Below are positions 16,877 through 25,992 of a stretch of DNA of 64,000 bases, one piece after another (position 1 is the first letter of the stretch; each line of letters starts with the position of its first letter). The notes beneath the pieces are model-generated. The model was not told where the DNA came from and searched no databases. It worked only from the letters and a program-made list of their open reading frames with translations. A program made the translations under genes and the position numbers. Source of the stretch: an uncultured Flavobacteriales bacterium (GTDB lineage: Bacteria > Bacteroidota > Bacteroidia > Flavobacteriales_E > Vicingaceae); assembly GCA_905479325.1 (NCBI GenBank), contig CAJQLW010000070.1, forward strand, positions 17,230-81,229, written 5' to 3'.

Positions 16877-18288
16877 CGCATTGCTTTTCTTTTCATGCTT
16901 TGCAATACCTTTCCGGCGTCGCGCATGGATTTTATTTTAATTAAATCGCCTGCACCAAGTGTCGCAATTTCCTTTAAGGATTTGTTTGTCCAATTGTCAT
17001 TTTTTATTCCTAGAACGGTTATTGTCAATCCTTCTTCTGCTGTCTTTTTTATTTTCTTCCGCAAACTCATGTTGTTTTCGCCAATGTTAAACGCACCATC
17101 AGAAGCTAAAAATATTTGATTATTCCCTTCCTCTAGAAAGTTGCTTTTCCCTACCTGGATTGCTTTTTTAATTCCTTTTACGGCATTCGTGCTTCCATCT
17201 GCTTGTAAATTTTCTATTTGCTTGGCAATTTCTTCCTTTAAATTTCCTTGTGAAGTAGGTACCACAACTCTGGCTTCTCCCGAATAGGTGACAATGGTGA
17301 TGTAATCAATAGCTCTTAAAGGTTCTAGTAGCTCAATCATAGCCTTCTTCAAAATGTCCATTTTTTGTTCCTCGCGCATAGAGGTAGAAGCATCAATTAA
17401 GAAAACAATGTTGTTGGGTTTGAAGGAGTCATCTAAAAGGTTTTCAGAAGTTTTATCTGTTTTAACTTCTTCTTTTTGACTGTCTTTTTCAACTTCATTC
17501 TTTTCATTGCTTTGAACGTCTGTGATTAAAGGCTTGTTTTGAATGGTCTCTTCTTCCTGAACTACGTCATCCTTGGGCTCGCTATCTACTTTGGTAGAGT
17601 CAACAACAGTTTTTCCAAAAAGTATGGTGCCAAGTGAAGGAGAGTTTCTTCTTTCTTCTGGTGTTAATCTAGGGTTTTTCTGTTTTGGAGTTCTTGAAAC
17701 TCTCGTTCTACTTGGAAGGTTATTACCAATTCTGCTTGAACCGGTTGCAGCAGTGCTTTCTTCAATGTCTTCATTATTTTTTTGTTCAACTATAACAACA
17801 GCTAGTGCCTGCTTACTATCCTCATCAAATAGCAGAAGATCTAATGCTTGAATGCTTGCGATAGGTTGTTTTGTTCCGGTTGGAGGTTTCAACGAACTAC
17901 CGAATGTGGGGCAAGCAGTTCTGTTGTTTTTAGGTAACGCCTTGACAACCGCATTCAGTTTTATTTCAATTGGGTCACTGTTGCTGCTGAAATATAGCCT
18001 AACAGTTTGCTCAATTTTACCTTTTTTATTAGGGTTCAACTTTATTCTTATTCCTTCTTTAGCGCCTGGCTTAAAGTTTTTAGTGGTGTATTGAAACCCA
18101 ACTTGCTTTTCTGCTTCTATGCGAAGTAAGTATACCGCCTCAGAGCTGATGTTTTGTACATTAAAGTCAACAATATCTGAGTTTAAAAGTGATATTTCAC
18201 CAAGATCAAATTCAGTTTGGTTCACTTGAATTTGCGCAAAAACGGCGAACGAAAAGTAGATTGATAAAAATAGTAAAATGACTCTCAT
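16873..18288 (-). CDS. Secreted VWA-domain protein with an N-terminal Ig-like (DUF1573-type) region
   Basis: This 471-residue exported protein has a signal peptide to about residue 19. Residues 20-120 look like a beta-sandwich of the ASH/DUF1573 kind ('FDLGEISLLNSDIVDFNVQN'). A long polar, low-complexity linker rich in Asn, Glu, Lys and Thr follows (about 120-290). The C-terminus is a von Willebrand A domain with a complete metal site: 'DASTSM', the Thr in 'GSTNAVKG' and the Asp in 'SDGAFN'. Metal-dependent adhesion or scaffold binding at the surface is likely; the partner is unknown. It overlaps the small membrane protein gene by 4 bp, tail to tail. Confidence 0.82.
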   Translation of the reverse strand: MRVILLFLSIYFSFAVFAQIQVNQTEFDLGEISLLNSDIVDFNVQNISSEAVYLLRIEAEKQVGFQYTTKNFKPGAKEGIRIKLNPNKKGKIEQTVRLYFSSNSDPIEIKLNAVVKALPKNNRTACPTFGSSLKPPTGTKQPIASIQALDLLLFDEDSKQALAVVIVEQKNNEDIEESTAATGSSRIGNNLPSRTRVSRTPKQKNPRLTPEERRNSPSLGTILFGKTVVDSTKVDSEPKDDVVQEEETIQNKPLITDVQSNEKNEVEKDSQKEEVKTDKTSENLLDDSFKPNNIVFLIDASTSMREEQKMDILKKAMIELLEPLRAIDYITIVTYSGEARVVVPTSQGNLKEEIAKQIENLQADGSTNAVKGIKKAIQVGKSNFLEEGNNQIFLASDGAFNIGENNMSLRKKIKKTAEEGLTITVLGIKNDNWTNKSLKEIATLGAGDLIKIKSMRDAGKVLQSMKRKAMR

Positions 18289-18416
18289 AGATTTTGGTTA
18301 ACCAAATACCGTGCAAAAGTGTGTTTTTAAAATCAAATTTAATTCTGAGGTAACTCAGATGTTGAATAATTAAAATTGCAGTAGTTTAGCTTTCCAATAA
18401 AAGCACATTACATTTA

Positions 18417-19724
18417 ATGATTAACCGGTTAATAGATAAAGTTGGAAGGAAACTACTTGGTAACTCCATGTGGCTCTTTATCGATAAGATTGTACGATTA
18501 TTGGTGGGACTTTTTATTGGGGTTTTAGTTGCTCGATATTTGGGTCCTGATCAAGTTGGATTGTGGAATTATTGCTTAGCGATTTTTACATTTTTTATCC
18601 TCTTCTCCTCTTTAGGATTAGATTATGTAACCCCAAGAGAGTTTGTAAACAACAAGCAAGAGCAAGAGAAAATATTAAACACCACCCTTTTTTTAAAGTT
18701 TACAGGAGCCACTTTAGGCATCCTATTCTCTACCTTATTTATGGGGTTTTTCAAAGGATTTGACAGTCATTTAATTCCACTAATATTTATTTTAACTACA
18801 GGCTACCTCTTCCAGTCTTTTGATGTTATTGATTATTATTATCAATCAAGACTTGAGCAAAAATATAGTGTTATTGCAAGAATGATAGCCTTTTTATTGG
18901 TCTCTTGTTACAAGTTTTATCTTGTTCAATCAGAGGCTCCCCTGATTTGGTTTGTTGCTTCTTCAACCATAGACTTTGCACTTGGAGCTGCGGGATTGTT
19001 GTACTCTTTTAGAAAATCTCCTTTAAAGATCAGGCTTTCCAGTTTTGATTTTAAATTAGGAAAAAGCTTATTAAAAGACTCGATTGTTTTTTCAATCAGT
19101 GCTTTTGTTGTCGTATTGTATTATAAAATTGATCAGGTAATGATCACCGAATTTCTTGGAAAACAAGTCAATGGAATATACTCTGTTTCTATCCGAATTT
19201 ATGAACTATTTATATTCATTCCCACCGTATTGGTTGGTTCCTTTCTGCCAGTAATAACGGAAAAGTATAAAAAGGATGAGCGAGAATTTAAAGCAAGTGT
19301 AAAACAACTCTATACCCTTTTGACCTACATGTCCATACTTTTTACACTTTTTGCTTGGTTTGCTGGGCCATTTGTTATGGATCTTTTATACGGAGCCAGT
19401 TATCAAGGTTCAGGAGAAGCATTGCAATTCATTGGTCTCGGGTTTTATTTTGTTTTTATGGGAATGGGAACTGGTATTTATTTGGTCATTCGGAATAAGA
19501 AGAAATTTGTTCTTATTAAAAGCCTAATAGGTCTTGGCTTGAACGTATTGGTTAATCTTTGGCTAATACCAATCCTAGGAATAAAGGGTGCAATAATAGC
19601 GTCAATAATCTCTAATTTTGTTTCGACATTTTTAATTTTAGGATTAAAAGACAATCATGGGCACTTGGAATTATTATTAAGTCCTTTCAATATCTCATCC
19701 ATTAAACGATTTTTGAAGTATTGA
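18417..19724 (+). CDS. Polysaccharide flippase (Wzx-like)
   Basis: This 435-residue protein has about twelve to fourteen membrane segments and belongs to the MATE-like oligosaccharide flippase superfamily ('LVARYLGPDQVGLWNYCLAI' near residue 40 is typical). It should move undecaprenyl-linked repeat units across the inner membrane. It is the first gene of the 18-33 kb glycan cluster. A near-consensus -7 box (one mismatch) precedes it around 18393. An ~80 bp stretch of its 3' end recurs, decayed, at 20696-20777 beyond the next gene. Confidence 0.9.
   Translation: MINRLIDKVGRKLLGNSMWLFIDKIVRLLVGLFIGVLVARYLGPDQVGLWNYCLAIFTFFILFSSLGLDYVTPREFVNNKQEQEKILNTTLFLKFTGATLGILFSTLFMGFFKGFDSHLIPLIFILTTGYLFQSFDVIDYYYQSRLEQKYSVIARMIAFLLVSCYKFYLVQSEAPLIWFVASSTIDFALGAAGLLYSFRKSPLKIRLSSFDFKLGKSLLKDSIVFSISAFVVVLYYKIDQVMITEFLGKQVNGIYSVSIRIYELFIFIPTVLVGSFLPVITEKYKKDEREFKASVKQLYTLLTYMSILFTLFAWFAGPFVMDLLYGASYQGSGEALQFIGLGFYFVFMGMGTGIYLVIRNKKKFVLIKSLIGLGLNVLVNLWLIPILGIKGAIIASIISNFVSTFLILGLKDNHGHLELLLSPFNISSIKRFLKY
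19629..19710 (+). repeat. 3' end of flippase gene, parent copy of a downstream duplicate
   Basis: This segment encodes the flippase C-terminus and is repeated, without indels, at 20696-20777. About 70 of the 77 bases compared by eye from 19634 agree. Confidence 0.85.
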
Positions 19725-19847
19725 AAAACCTGAAGATATAAAATAGAATGACTTTATTGAACTATTCTAGAATAGTATTTTTAACTTGCGATTAATATTT
19801 ATCAGCTTAATTTATTTTAGGCAGTTGAAGCATTCAAACTACAGAAG

Positions 19848-20630
19848 ATGTTAGAAAAAATTATTTTAAAAATTATTGGATTAAATGGATTAATGCTCTT
19901 AAAGTCAAAGTTCCCAAGCAAACAAGAAAAAGATTTATTTCTTAAAAGAAGAAACTTTTACAAACAATTTTTATCTAAAGGAAGTGTTTATTTTGATGTT
20001 GGAGCAAACTTTGGGAATCGAATCGAACCAATTATTGATCTTGGAATCAAAGTTATCGCTATAGAACCGCAAGAGGAATGTAAAAAATATTTGAAAAAGA
20101 AGTTTGGAAATAGAATCACTTTGATTCCCTTCGGACTCTCTTCGAAAGAAGGAGAACAAACAATGTTTATTTCTAACGCACACACTATTTCTTCATTTTC
20201 AAAAGATTGGATCGATTTAACTAAAGAAAGTGGAAGGTTTAGTGAATATGAATGGAATAAAGAAAAGATTATCCCAATGACTACTCTCGATAATCTAATA
20301 AATGATTTTGGAAGTGCTAACTTTATAAAAATAGATGTTGAAGGGTTTGAGTTAGAGGTGCTAAAAGGCTTGTCGAGTAAAATTGATTTTATATCTTTTG
20401 AGTATTCTGTTCCAGAAAATATTGATTTGGTAGTTGGTTGTATAGAAAGGATAAATGAAGTTTCAGTAGGAGAAGCCACATTTAATTATTCTGTTGGAGA
20501 AAGCATGGAGTGGGGAATGGAAAAATGGATGACTTTTGAGGAAATCATTAAGGAAATTCAATCGGAAAGGTTTATAAAAACAGATTTTGGGGACCTTTAT
20601 AGTAAAACAACTCACCTAACAAAAAATTAG
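19848..20630 (+). CDS. FkbM-family SAM-dependent methyltransferase
   Basis: This 260-residue enzyme probably adds an O-methyl group to a sugar of the glycan. It has the glycine-rich SAM loop 'VYFDVGANFGN' (about 47-57), the acidic 'VIAIEPQEE', and the family's later motif 'FIKIDVEGFELEVLKGL'. It lies between the flippase gene and a decayed copy of the flippase 3' end, with looser spacing (123 bp before, 198 bp after) than the tightly packed genes downstream. This suggests it was inserted into the cluster after the rest was in place. Confidence 0.86.
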   Translation: MLEKIILKIIGLNGLMLLKSKFPSKQEKDLFLKRRNFYKQFLSKGSVYFDVGANFGNRIEPIIDLGIKVIAIEPQEECKKYLKKKFGNRITLIPFGLSSKEGEQTMFISNAHTISSFSKDWIDLTKESGRFSEYEWNKEKIIPMTTLDNLINDFGSANFIKIDVEGFELEVLKGLSSKIDFISFEYSVPENIDLVVGCIERINEVSVGEATFNYSVGESMEWGMEKWMTFEEIIKEIQSERFIKTDFGDLYSKTTHLTKN

Positions 20631-20695
20631 TTTCAAGGCTAATTGTTGTAGATTTGTTTTATTAAGAATGGCTTTAATTTCGAAGTGAATTCACC

Positions 20696-20777
20696 TTTTT
20701 AATTCTAGGATTAAAAGGCAATCATCGGCACTTGTAATTTGTATTAAGTCCTTTCAATATCTCATCCATTTAACGAT
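20696..20777 (+). pseudogene. Decayed duplicate of the flippase 3' end (insertion scar)
   Basis: This noncoding stretch matches the flippase 3' end at 19629-19710 over its full length without gaps. In the flippase frame it reads the same C-terminal residues but with two stop codons (after 'GNHRHL' and after 'FNISSI'). It is therefore a remnant, not a gene. It marks the far border of the segment holding the FkbM methyltransferase. Confidence 0.85.
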
Positions 20778-20828
20778 TCAAACAAGATAAGGGTGGGAAT
20801 TATATATAAAGCGTTTAACTAGATTAAA

Positions 20829-21617
20829 ATGAATAGCATAAAAGATAAATTAAGAAGCACTTTACTCCTCTATGGCTTTGATTTTTCTAAGTTTAAAAGC
20901 ACCATAAAAGGCTGGTCTTTTTATAAAAAAGATCGAGCCCTTTTTTTAAATCAAAAAGGGTCCAATACAGACTTTCCCATGGGTTCGGCATACCCCATTT
21001 TAGATGAAAGAACTGAGACTTCAGGCAATATGCGCGGGCATTATTTTCATCAGGATTTATATGTTGCTAGGCAATTGTTTAAAGATAATCCACAAAAGCA
21101 TTTGGATATAGGGTCACGTACAGATGGTTTCGTAGCTCATGTTGCTTCTTTTCGTGAAATTGAAGTCATGGATATTAGACCCCAAGAAATAGACATTGAG
21201 AACATCTCTTTTACACAAGCAGATTTAATGATCTTATCAGAAGAGTTGATTGAAGCCTATGATTCGATATCTTCTTTGCATGTCATTGAGCATTTTGGAT
21301 TAGGAAGATATGGAGATCCCATTGATTATTATGGACATTTAAAAGCAGTTGCAAACATCACAAAAATGTTAAAACCACAAGGGAAATTCTATTTTTCTAC
21401 TCCTATTGGAAACCAACGAGTTGAGTTTAATGCCCACAGAATTTTTTCAGTAGCGTACCTTTTGTCGCTTTTCAAAGATGATTATAAAGTAGAGCGTTTT
21501 TCTTATGTGAACGATGAGGGAGATTTCTTTGAAGATGAACCACTTGATGAAAAGTCAATAAAAGAGCGCTATAACTTTGATTATGGTTGCGGAATTTTTG
21601 AATTAAGAAAGAAGTAA
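20829..21617 (+). CDS. DUF268-type SAM-dependent methyltransferase
   Basis: This 262-residue protein belongs to the DUF268-like class of Rossmann methyltransferases found in glycan clusters. Key parts are 'HLDIGSRTDGFVAH' (SAM loop), 'VMDIRPQ' (acidic strand end), 'SLHVIEHFGLGRYGD' and 'FSTPIGNQRVEFNAHRIF'. The last motif is typical of this class. The substrate is presumably a sugar of the repeat unit; this is inferred only from location. The gene starts 51 bp after the flippase scar and is followed 7 bp later by a glycan gene. Confidence 0.8.
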   Translation: MNSIKDKLRSTLLLYGFDFSKFKSTIKGWSFYKKDRALFLNQKGSNTDFPMGSAYPILDERTETSGNMRGHYFHQDLYVARQLFKDNPQKHLDIGSRTDGFVAHVASFREIEVMDIRPQEIDIENISFTQADLMILSEELIEAYDSISSLHVIEHFGLGRYGDPIDYYGHLKAVANITKMLKPQGKFYFSTPIGNQRVEFNAHRIFSVAYLLSLFKDDYKVERFSYVNDEGDFFEDEPLDEKSIKERYNFDYGCGIFELRKK

Positions 21618-21624
21618 TTTTAGT

Positions 21625-22554
21625 ATGAAAGCTTTCATAAAAAGCATACTAGCACGTGTTGGCATTCGCAATAAGTACGACGCTGTGCGTTACAAACAAT
21701 TTATTTTGATAAAAAATAAGTTGGAAGCAAATCCACTTCAACTTAAAAAAAGAGAGGAGACACAACTAATTGTGTTCTCTAAAGACAGGGCGCTGCAATT
21801 AGACGCGCTTTTGCGTAGTTATTATTACTACACTGAAAATCCTGTTTCGGTGAAAGTGTTGTATCGGGATTCTTCGGTTGAGTTTGAAAAGGCGTATGCA
21901 GAATTGATTCAATTGTATTCAGATCGACCAATAGAGTTTATTCAAGAACGCTCGTTCAAAAAAGATTTGGTTGAACTGTTTGACCGTTTAACTTGCAGCA
22001 AAGTAATCTTTTTGGTAGACGACTTACAGTTTAAAAATCGGGTAAATTTTAAGTCCTTTACCAGCATTAATCCTCGGGAAAACATCGCCAGCTTGCGTTT
22101 AGGAGCCCATTTGAATTACGCTTATACGCTTAATATTAAGCAGCCTTTACCAACTTTTGAAAAAGTAGGAGATATGCTTAGTTGGAACTGGAAAAAATCA
22201 TCAGGTGATTGGGCGTATCCCTTATCTGTAGATGGCCACTTGTTTGATAAAGAAGAGTTCAAAGTATTGGTGAACGAATTGGATTACAAAGCTCCAAATT
22301 CTTTTGAAGAGGCATTACAGGTAATGTATCCATTTTTTGTAACAAGAAACGGGCTTTGTTTTCAAAACTCAGTTCTGATCAACAATCCTTGTAATAAGGT
22401 GCAAAGCGAAAATGATAATGTGTTTGGCAATGCAAGTATAGAAGAGCTAAACACTAAATGGTTGGAAGGCTATAGGATCGATTTTCAGCAATTTGATCAG
22501 TTAAGAAACGAAAGTGCGCACCAAGAACTGCCGTTATCTTTTATTGAAAGATGA
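21625..22554 (+). CDS. Probable glycosyltransferase of unclear family (GT-A-like)
   Basis: This 309-residue protein is not a standard GT2. Near residue 45 it starts a Rossmann-like fold ('TQLIVFSKDRALQLDALLRS'). A central 'CSKVIFLVDDLQFKN' could serve as the DxD-like metal/nucleotide site. The C-terminal half contains Trp-rich and Asn-rich motifs ('LSWNWKKSSGDWAYP', 'NNPCNKVQSEND'). Similar hypothetical proteins occur in polysaccharide clusters. The start of the next gene overlaps its stop by 4 bp (ATGA), so it is cotranslated with a GT2. The function is inferred mainly from context. Confidence 0.65.
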   Translation: MKAFIKSILARVGIRNKYDAVRYKQFILIKNKLEANPLQLKKREETQLIVFSKDRALQLDALLRSYYYYTENPVSVKVLYRDSSVEFEKAYAELIQLYSDRPIEFIQERSFKKDLVELFDRLTCSKVIFLVDDLQFKNRVNFKSFTSINPRENIASLRLGAHLNYAYTLNIKQPLPTFEKVGDMLSWNWKKSSGDWAYPLSVDGHLFDKEEFKVLVNELDYKAPNSFEEALQVMYPFFVTRNGLCFQNSVLINNPCNKVQSENDNVFGNASIEELNTKWLEGYRIDFQQFDQLRNESAHQELPLSFIER

Positions 22555-23573
22555 AAAAATCAACTCCACTGGTTAGTATAATTATGCCTGCTTACAATGC
22601 TGAAAAGTATTTAGAGGAGTCAGTAGAGTCCATTCTAAATCAAACGTATAACAATTGGGAGTTGATTATAATTAATGATGGTTCTTCGGATGCTACGGGT
22701 AATTTTATTTCTAAATACGTGGGACAAGATTCTAGAATTGTAGGCGTAGAAAACACTTCCAATAAAGGGTTGGTTTATACTAGAAATAGAGGGCTACAGT
22801 CGGCAAATGGTAAATATGTAGCCAACTTAGATAGTGATGACGTTGCTGACCCTAATCGATTAAAATTGCAAGTAGATTATTTGGAAAAACATCCTGATGT
22901 TATTTTATTAGGTTCTTCTTGCGAGTTGATAGATCAGAATGGTAAGCACCTGGGTTTTGAAAAACGAACCATTCCTCAACATCAATTAAAGAGCTTGTTA
23001 GTGTTTAGCAACTACTTCATCAATTCAACCTTACTCATCAGAAAAGATAAGTTGGATGGTTTGAGCTATGCCGATAGTTATGCCCCGGCCGAAGACTATC
23101 AATTAGTTACTCAATTGAAGGACAGAGGAGAGCTGGTAAACCTAAATCAAGTTCTTGTTAAATACAGGCTGCACGATAACAACATTAGTGCAATTAAAAA
23201 GAAAGAACAGGAAAATGCGATTCAACAAATTCATAAAAGCTTAATTCTTGAATTGGGGGTTGAATGTGATAAAAACGAATTGATGATGCATTCTCAATTA
23301 GTTTTGGATAAAGGAAATGTAAAAGAGTCCGATTTACAGGCAATTGAATCTTGGCTGTTAAAGTTAATGAGTGCAAACCATAAATTTGAAAAATACAATA
23401 TTGTTGCTTTTGACCATTTTTGTGCTTTCTTTTATAGAAGGGCTTGTCAGAAAGCTATTGTAGGATTCGGGTCATTTTTAAGATTTCGGAAGTCAATTCT
23501 TTCCAAATCATTAAAAGATGATTTAAGAGGGAATGGGATTTTTATATTAAAATCAATATTAAAAAGGTTCTAA
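22551..23573 (+). CDS. GT2 family glycosyltransferase
   Basis: This 340-residue enzyme has the classic GT2 start 'VSIIMPAYNAEKYLEESV', nucleotide-binding 'IIINDGSSD' and the metal site 'ANLDSDDVADP'. The catalytic domain covers about 1-220; the C-terminal 100 residues are specific to this protein. It should add one sugar to the lipid-linked repeat unit on the cytoplasmic face. It overlaps the previous gene by 4 bp and is 1 bp from the next. Confidence 0.88.
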   Translation: MKKSTPLVSIIMPAYNAEKYLEESVESILNQTYNNWELIIINDGSSDATGNFISKYVGQDSRIVGVENTSNKGLVYTRNRGLQSANGKYVANLDSDDVADPNRLKLQVDYLEKHPDVILLGSSCELIDQNGKHLGFEKRTIPQHQLKSLLVFSNYFINSTLLIRKDKLDGLSYADSYAPAEDYQLVTQLKDRGELVNLNQVLVKYRLHDNNISAIKKKEQENAIQQIHKSLILELGVECDKNELMMHSQLVLDKGNVKESDLQAIESWLLKLMSANHKFEKYNIVAFDHFCAFFYRRACQKAIVGFGSFLRFRKSILSKSLKDDLRGNGIFILKSILKRF

Positions 23574-23574
23574 A

Positions 23575-24372
23575 ATGGATTCAACTGTAAGTGTAGTAAT
23601 TCCGGTTTACAATGCTGGTGAATTTTTGCTAGAAACAATTGAATCTGTTAATCAGCAGTCATACAAGTTCGTTGAACTAATTATTGTAAACAATTGCTCA
23701 ACTGAAGATAAAACGGTAAAACTGTTAAAACAATTAAGTGCTAAGTATAAAGTGGTTGAATCGTCGGTTAAAGGTTTAGCCCAAGCCAGAAACGACGGTA
23801 TTAAAGTGGCAACAGGTAAGTATATTGTACCACTAGATGCTGATGATCTTATTAAACCCTCCTTTATCGCCACTTGTGTTGAGTTGTTTGATAAAAACCC
23901 AGATTTAACTTTAGTTAGAACCAATGTTGAATTGTTTGGCGCCAAAAAAGGAGGAATAGAGTTTGAAGACTATTCTTATGCTAAGCTTTTAGCAAGAAAC
24001 TTAATGGTGGCAACAAGCATGTTTAAAAAGGCAGATTGGCAGCGTGTAGGAGGCTACGATAATGACTTCTTAGTTTGCTTTGAGGATTGGGAATTTTGGA
24101 TTAATTTGTTGAAAAATGGAGGTCAAGTAGGGACTATTAGCGAAAAACTTTTTAAGTATAGAATTCGAAAGGGAAGCATGATGCATTCGCTTAAAATGAA
24201 TAATTTGAAAAACGCACGAAAACAAATTTGGGAAAAACATAAAGCTCAATATGCTTTACATTTTCTAGATCCTTCCGAGAGTTTCGAATATAAATACATT
24301 CAAGATAGCTTCGCTAATAGGCTGGGAAATTTATTAGTAAAGCCTTTCTTAGGGTTGAAGTTGATGAAATAA
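23575..24372 (+). CDS. GT2 family glycosyltransferase
   Basis: This 265-residue GT2 has 'VSVVIPVYNAGEFLLETI', 'IIVNNCSTEDKT' and the metal motif 'VPLDADDLI'. Acceptor-side residues include 'CFEDWEFWINLLKNGG', typical of GT2 enzymes in O-antigen clusters. The stop TAA and the next ATG overlap by one base. The donor and acceptor sugars cannot be told. Confidence 0.88.
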   Translation: MDSTVSVVIPVYNAGEFLLETIESVNQQSYKFVELIIVNNCSTEDKTVKLLKQLSAKYKVVESSVKGLAQARNDGIKVATGKYIVPLDADDLIKPSFIATCVELFDKNPDLTLVRTNVELFGAKKGGIEFEDYSYAKLLARNLMVATSMFKKADWQRVGGYDNDFLVCFEDWEFWINLLKNGGQVGTISEKLFKYRIRKGSMMHSLKMNNLKNARKQIWEKHKAQYALHFLDPSESFEYKYIQDSFANRLGNLLVKPFLGLKLMK

Positions 24373-25181
24373 TGAAAAGTGAAATTAGCCTTGCTGCGGT
24401 GATTGTGCTTTATAAGGAGAGGTTAGAAGATTCTATAACCTATAAAACTCTTTTGAAGCACGCTAATTTGCCTGTTTTTGTTTATGATAATAGTCCTTTA
24501 AGTCAAATTGTTAAGTCAGATTTACAATTTACATATGTATCAAATCCCATAAACCCGGGCGTAAGTAAAGCGTATAATGAAGCTTGGAAATGGGCGGAGA
24601 AGAATAATTTTACTCATTTATTGGTGTTAGACAGCGACTCGTCCTTTCCTGAAAATTCAGTAAGTGATTATATTGTTGCAGCAACTAATTATCCAGAAAG
24701 TCTAATCATGCCAACAATGATGTCTAAAGAAAGAAAGATCTCACCCTTTTATTTTAAATTTGGTAAGAGTCATTACGGTGAAAATATTAGCTTTGGTAAA
24801 ATTCAATTAGGAAAAATTGTGGCAATAAATTCAGGCCTACTAATACCAATCAGTGTGTTCAGAAAAATTGGAGGATACAATGAATCGCTGCCACTCGATT
24901 GGAGTGATGTGTGCTTTATGAGAAAAGCGGCCATAAAGAATATAGAAGCGTTTCATGTGCCACTACAAGTCCAGCATGGACTCTCAGAACACATAAAAAC
25001 TAGTGTAGAGTCTGCAATGTTTAGGTTTGCTTTACAGCTTGACGGTGTGAGGCATGTAGCTTTTTCGTGGAGAGAGAAATATCAAATGTATTTTTGGATG
25101 GCGTTTAAGTCACTAAAACTATCTTTACAACATGGGTCATTTTGGTTTTTAATGCGCTTTTTTAATACAATCAATGGATAA
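24372..25181 (+). CDS. GT2 family glycosyltransferase (rhamnosyltransferase-like)
   Basis: This 269-residue protein is like the WbbL/RfbF branch of GT2: 'AAVIVLYKERLEDSI', 'VYDNSPL', 'NPGVSKAYNEAWKWAE' and the metal site 'LLVLDSDSSFPE'. The 'NxGxxxAxNxG'-type helix is characteristic. Rhamnose transfer is common in this branch, but the sugar is a guess. An rfbC gene at 54 kb is the only dTDP-rhamnose gene in the window. The next gene starts 8 bp before this one ends. Confidence 0.82.
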   Translation: MKSEISLAAVIVLYKERLEDSITYKTLLKHANLPVFVYDNSPLSQIVKSDLQFTYVSNPINPGVSKAYNEAWKWAEKNNFTHLLVLDSDSSFPENSVSDYIVAATNYPESLIMPTMMSKERKISPFYFKFGKSHYGENISFGKIQLGKIVAINSGLLIPISVFRKIGGYNESLPLDWSDVCFMRKAAIKNIEAFHVPLQVQHGLSEHIKTSVESAMFRFALQLDGVRHVAFSWREKYQMYFWMAFKSLKLSLQHGSFWFLMRFFNTING

Positions 25182-25992
25182 GCCTGAAGTTCAAATATTA
25201 ATGTCTACTTACAATGGTGCTGCATATTTACGCGAGCAACTAGATAGCCTCATAAACCAAAGCTTCACAAACTGGCAACTGCTAATTAGAGACGATGGCT
25301 CCAAAGATGACACAGTAAAAATAATTGAACAATACGAAAGCATACACCCTGACAGAATTAAGCAGGTTTTTAGCGCTGAAGGGGGAGGTTCAAGTGTTAG
25401 TTTTACGGGGATGCTAAAGTTTGTTGAGTCACCTTATTGCATGTTTTGTGATCAGGATGATTATTGGGAGAGCAATAAGATTGAGATTAGTTTAAATCAA
25501 CTTAAGGAGTTAGAGAAAGAGGATCCGATGTGTCTGGTTTTTACTGACATGGAGGTAGTTTCGGACGATTTGAAAGCAAATCTAGGGTCGTTTCTTGGTC
25601 TTCAAAAGTTGAACCCAAGTTGGATTAAAAATCCAAACAATATTCTTGCCCAGAGCATTGCCGCGGGCTGTACAATGATTTTCACCTTGGACCTTATTAA
25701 AATGATAAAACCAATCAATGCTGATTTATTTCAACACGACCATTGGGTTTTAATACATGCAGCTATTTATGGGAATGTGGGTTATTGTGACCAAAAAACG
25801 ATGAAATATCGTCAGCACAGTCACAACACTATTGGTTCTCACACTATCGATTGGCCTTATTTTTCGAAAAAAACGAAAGAGCTAGGTACCCTTTTCCAGA
25901 GATGGAAGTACATCAAAAAGAAATTTATACACAAAGTCAACATACTTACTCTTTTTTTCGCCAAATTGAGATTAAACTTAGATAGATTATAA
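25174..25992 (+). CDS. GT2 family glycosyltransferase (rhamnosyltransferase-like)
   Basis: This 272-residue GT2 opens with 'QILMSTYNGAAYLREQLDSL' and continues 'LLIRDDGSKDDT' and 'MFCDQDDYW', a set typical of rhamnosyltransferase-like members of O-antigen clusters. The later 'HDHWVLIHAAIYGN' and the stretch around 'YRQHSHNTIGS' are also diagnostic. It overlaps both neighbours slightly (8 bp before, 1 bp after), so translation is probably coupled along the operon. Confidence 0.88.
   Translation: MDKPEVQILMSTYNGAAYLREQLDSLINQSFTNWQLLIRDDGSKDDTVKIIEQYESIHPDRIKQVFSAEGGGSSVSFTGMLKFVESPYCMFCDQDDYWESNKIEISLNQLKELEKEDPMCLVFTDMEVVSDDLKANLGSFLGLQKLNPSWIKNPNNILAQSIAAGCTMIFTLDLIKMIKPINADLFQHDHWVLIHAAIYGNVGYCDQKTMKYRQHSHNTIGSHTIDWPYFSKKTKELGTLFQRWKYIKKKFIHKVNILTLFFAKLRLNLDRL

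Noticed and set aside
19988..20479. 163-residue open frame on the minus strand inside the FkbM gene
   Set aside because: It is antisense to a clear methyltransferase, has low-complexity Ser/Ile-rich composition and no family likeness; a shadow frame.
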